DNA from: Anabaena azotica FACHB-119
GTDB taxonomy: Bacteria; Cyanobacteriota; Cyanobacteriia; Cyanobacteriales; Nostocaceae
Direction: 5' to 3'
Assembly: GCF_014697625.1 (NCBI RefSeq)
Contig: NZ_JACJSG010000030.1
Span: forward strand, 1 to 64,000
Length of the DNA: 64,000 bases
Of the stretch, positions 62,918-64,000 are shown in pieces. Position numbers and translations under genes: made by a program. Under the pieces are notes generated by a model. That model was not told the DNA's origin. It searched no databases and was given only the letters and a program-made list of their open reading frames with translations. Position 1 is the first letter of the stretch. Every line of letters begins with the position of its first letter.

Positions 62918-63979
62918 ATGAATCGCTTTTCGGGAAACATTACAAATTTACATGAGTACAATTGGCAGCAGAGTCATCTGGTGCAAATCTGTGGTTCTAA
63001 ACACCTATTTCGCGATCGCTATCAGGTATTGCGAATATTAGGGAGGGGTGGTTTTGGGATCACCTTTCTAGCTCAAGATGCTGTGTTACCCGGAAATCCT
63101 TTATGTGTGATTAAACAGCTTTGTCCTAAAGCCACTAGTGCTAAAAGTTGGCAAAACGCCTGTCAGCGCTTTGAAAAGGAAGCCAAAACTTTAGCTAAAC
63201 TCGGTAGTCACTCGCAAATTCCCATGCTGCTTAATTATTATCAAGGCGATGGGGAGCTTTATTTAGTCCAAGAATATGTGCATGGTTGTACTTTGGCGCG
63301 AGAAGTAAAACAAGGTGGGACAAAAACCGAAGCTGAGGTTAAGCAATTTTTGCAGGAATTACTCCCAATTTTGCAATATCTTTATCAAAATCATGTAATT
63401 CATCGAGATATTAAACCGCAAAATTTGGTGCGCTGTGCGGATGATGGACGGATGGTGTTGATAGATTTTGGTGCTGTTAAAGAACAATTGGCTGATGCGT
63501 ATATAAATTCAGCAGTTCCATATCAGACGAATTTTGTAGGGACAATGGGATTTGCACCACCAGAACAGTTGTCTTTACGTCCAGTTTATGCTAGTGATAT
63601 CTACGCTTTGGGTATAACTTGTATTTATCTGTTAACTGGTATATCACCTTTGGAACTGGAAAATGACAGCGAAACCGGGGAGATATATTGGCGTAACTAC
63701 GTAAATGTCAGTGATAGTTTTGCCAAGGTTATCAACAAGATGGTAAAGTTTTCTTTAAATGAGCGTTACCAAAAGCCACAAGATGTTATCAGAGCTTTAA
63801 ATGCAGAAGCTGACTTACCCAACTTGAGTGATTGTTTAACTAGCAAACCATTGAGTCATAGGTATCAGAAAAAAGTAGAAACTGCTGAGACTTATGTCCC
63901 TTCTGTGGCTAAAACTGCGATCGCTATTCGTGAATGGAAAGCTAGACTTCAGCAAAGACAGTCAAAATATTCTCACTAA
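62918..63979 (+). CDS. Ser/Thr protein kinase
   Basis: 353 aa. Kinase domain from about residue 34 to 300: LGRGGFGITF loop, VIKQL lysine, HRDIKPQNL catalytic loop, IDFGAV (DFG) and GTMGFAPPEQ. N-terminal 30 residues have no zinc ribbon, unlike the 13099 kinase, but the regions around the activation segment are closely alike, so they are paralogues. C-terminal tail has a basic Arg/Gln end (REWKARLQQRQSK) and no membrane helix. Substrates unknown. Confidence 0.92.
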   Translation: MNRFSGNITNLHEYNWQQSHLVQICGSKHLFRDRYQVLRILGRGGFGITFLAQDAVLPGNPLCVIKQLCPKATSAKSWQNACQRFEKEAKTLAKLGSHSQIPMLLNYYQGDGELYLVQEYVHGCTLAREVKQGGTKTEAEVKQFLQELLPILQYLYQNHVIHRDIKPQNLVRCADDGRMVLIDFGAVKEQLADAYINSAVPYQTNFVGTMGFAPPEQLSLRPVYASDIYALGITCIYLLTGISPLELENDSETGEIYWRNYVNVSDSFAKVINKMVKFSLNERYQKPQDVIRALNAEADLPNLSDCLTSKPLSHRYQKKVETAETYVPSVAKTAIAIREWKARLQQRQSKYSH

Positions 63980-64000
63980 CAAAGTAATATAAAGTTCGTA

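Overview
The window reads as chromosome of a filamentous, heterocyst-type cyanobacterium close to Nostoc/Anabaena. The evidence is a photosystem I subunit (PsaK), a CpcS/CpeS-type phycobilin lyase, the acyl-ACP reductase / aldehyde-deformylating oxygenase alkane pathway, a cyanophycinase-like peptidase, many HIP1 octamers (GCGATCGC, for example 373-380), heptameric short tandem repeats, small dispersed repeats and Yfr2-type ncRNA genes. No phage, plasmid, CRISPR array or complete insertion sequence was seen. Mobile DNA is present only as non-coding miniature elements (MITEs) and very small repeats.

Layout. 1-2.8 kb: nadC and purH. 2.8-7.5 kb: a hybrid sensor kinase bracketed by four Yfr2-like ncRNA genes (one before it, three in tandem after it). 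7.5-12.9 kb: stress and redox genes (DUF3891, Mn-catalase, GlsB-like membrane protein, membrane polyferredoxin, small secreted protein). 13-16.6 kb: a zinc-ribbon Ser/Thr kinase, a PAS/GAF histidine kinase and a ribbon-helix-helix protein. 17.5-21.6 kb: lepA, two SDR genes and a divergent HxlR regulator. 22-24.5 kb: a GT4 glycosyltransferase and an S51 peptidase. 24.6-29.2 kb: cysteine desulfurase with a small nuclease-fold protein, then Bcp, DoxX and NDH-2. 29.4-30 kb: parDE. 30-34.4 kb: the translation cluster rplS, trnW(CCA), secE, nusG, rplK, rplA, L10 leader, rplJ, rplL, all on the minus strand. 34.5-37.1 kb: a GT2 enzyme and accessory fragments (vapB with a truncated vapC, HicB-like, HEPN-like). 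37.4-42.1 kb: an RND efflux pump and its adaptor. 42.6-47.8 kb: phycobilin lyase, HdeD-like, psaK, trpF, folE, SDR. 48.3-51.6 kb: accA, aar and ado, linking malonyl-CoA supply to alkane synthesis. 51.7-58 kb: an orphan ABC permease and a cluster of small leader/tail proteins, two of them fused to a TPS-domain fragment, followed by a full TPS haemagglutinin-like exoprotein. 58-64 kb: an unidentified helical protein, Nfu, a GH57 enzyme and a second Ser/Thr kinase.

The most interesting parts are: (i) the four Yfr2-like genes, each starting with GTGTGAGGAG (complementary to the conserved Yfr1 motif) and each with a GTCAC box about 50 nt upstream; (ii) a small-protein family with a conserved MDS..QQ..TE leader and a CxxTPQGxxCD tail, in which two members carry a TPS fragment between the two ends; (iii) MITE insertions whose target-site duplications can be read directly, one at a site whose uninterrupted version survives in a nearby paralogue and another between the L10 leader and rplJ.

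All calls come from reading the sequence and supplied translations; no database search was run. Family names rest on recognised motifs, and coordinates of repeats are approximate to a few bases unless a target duplication fixes them.
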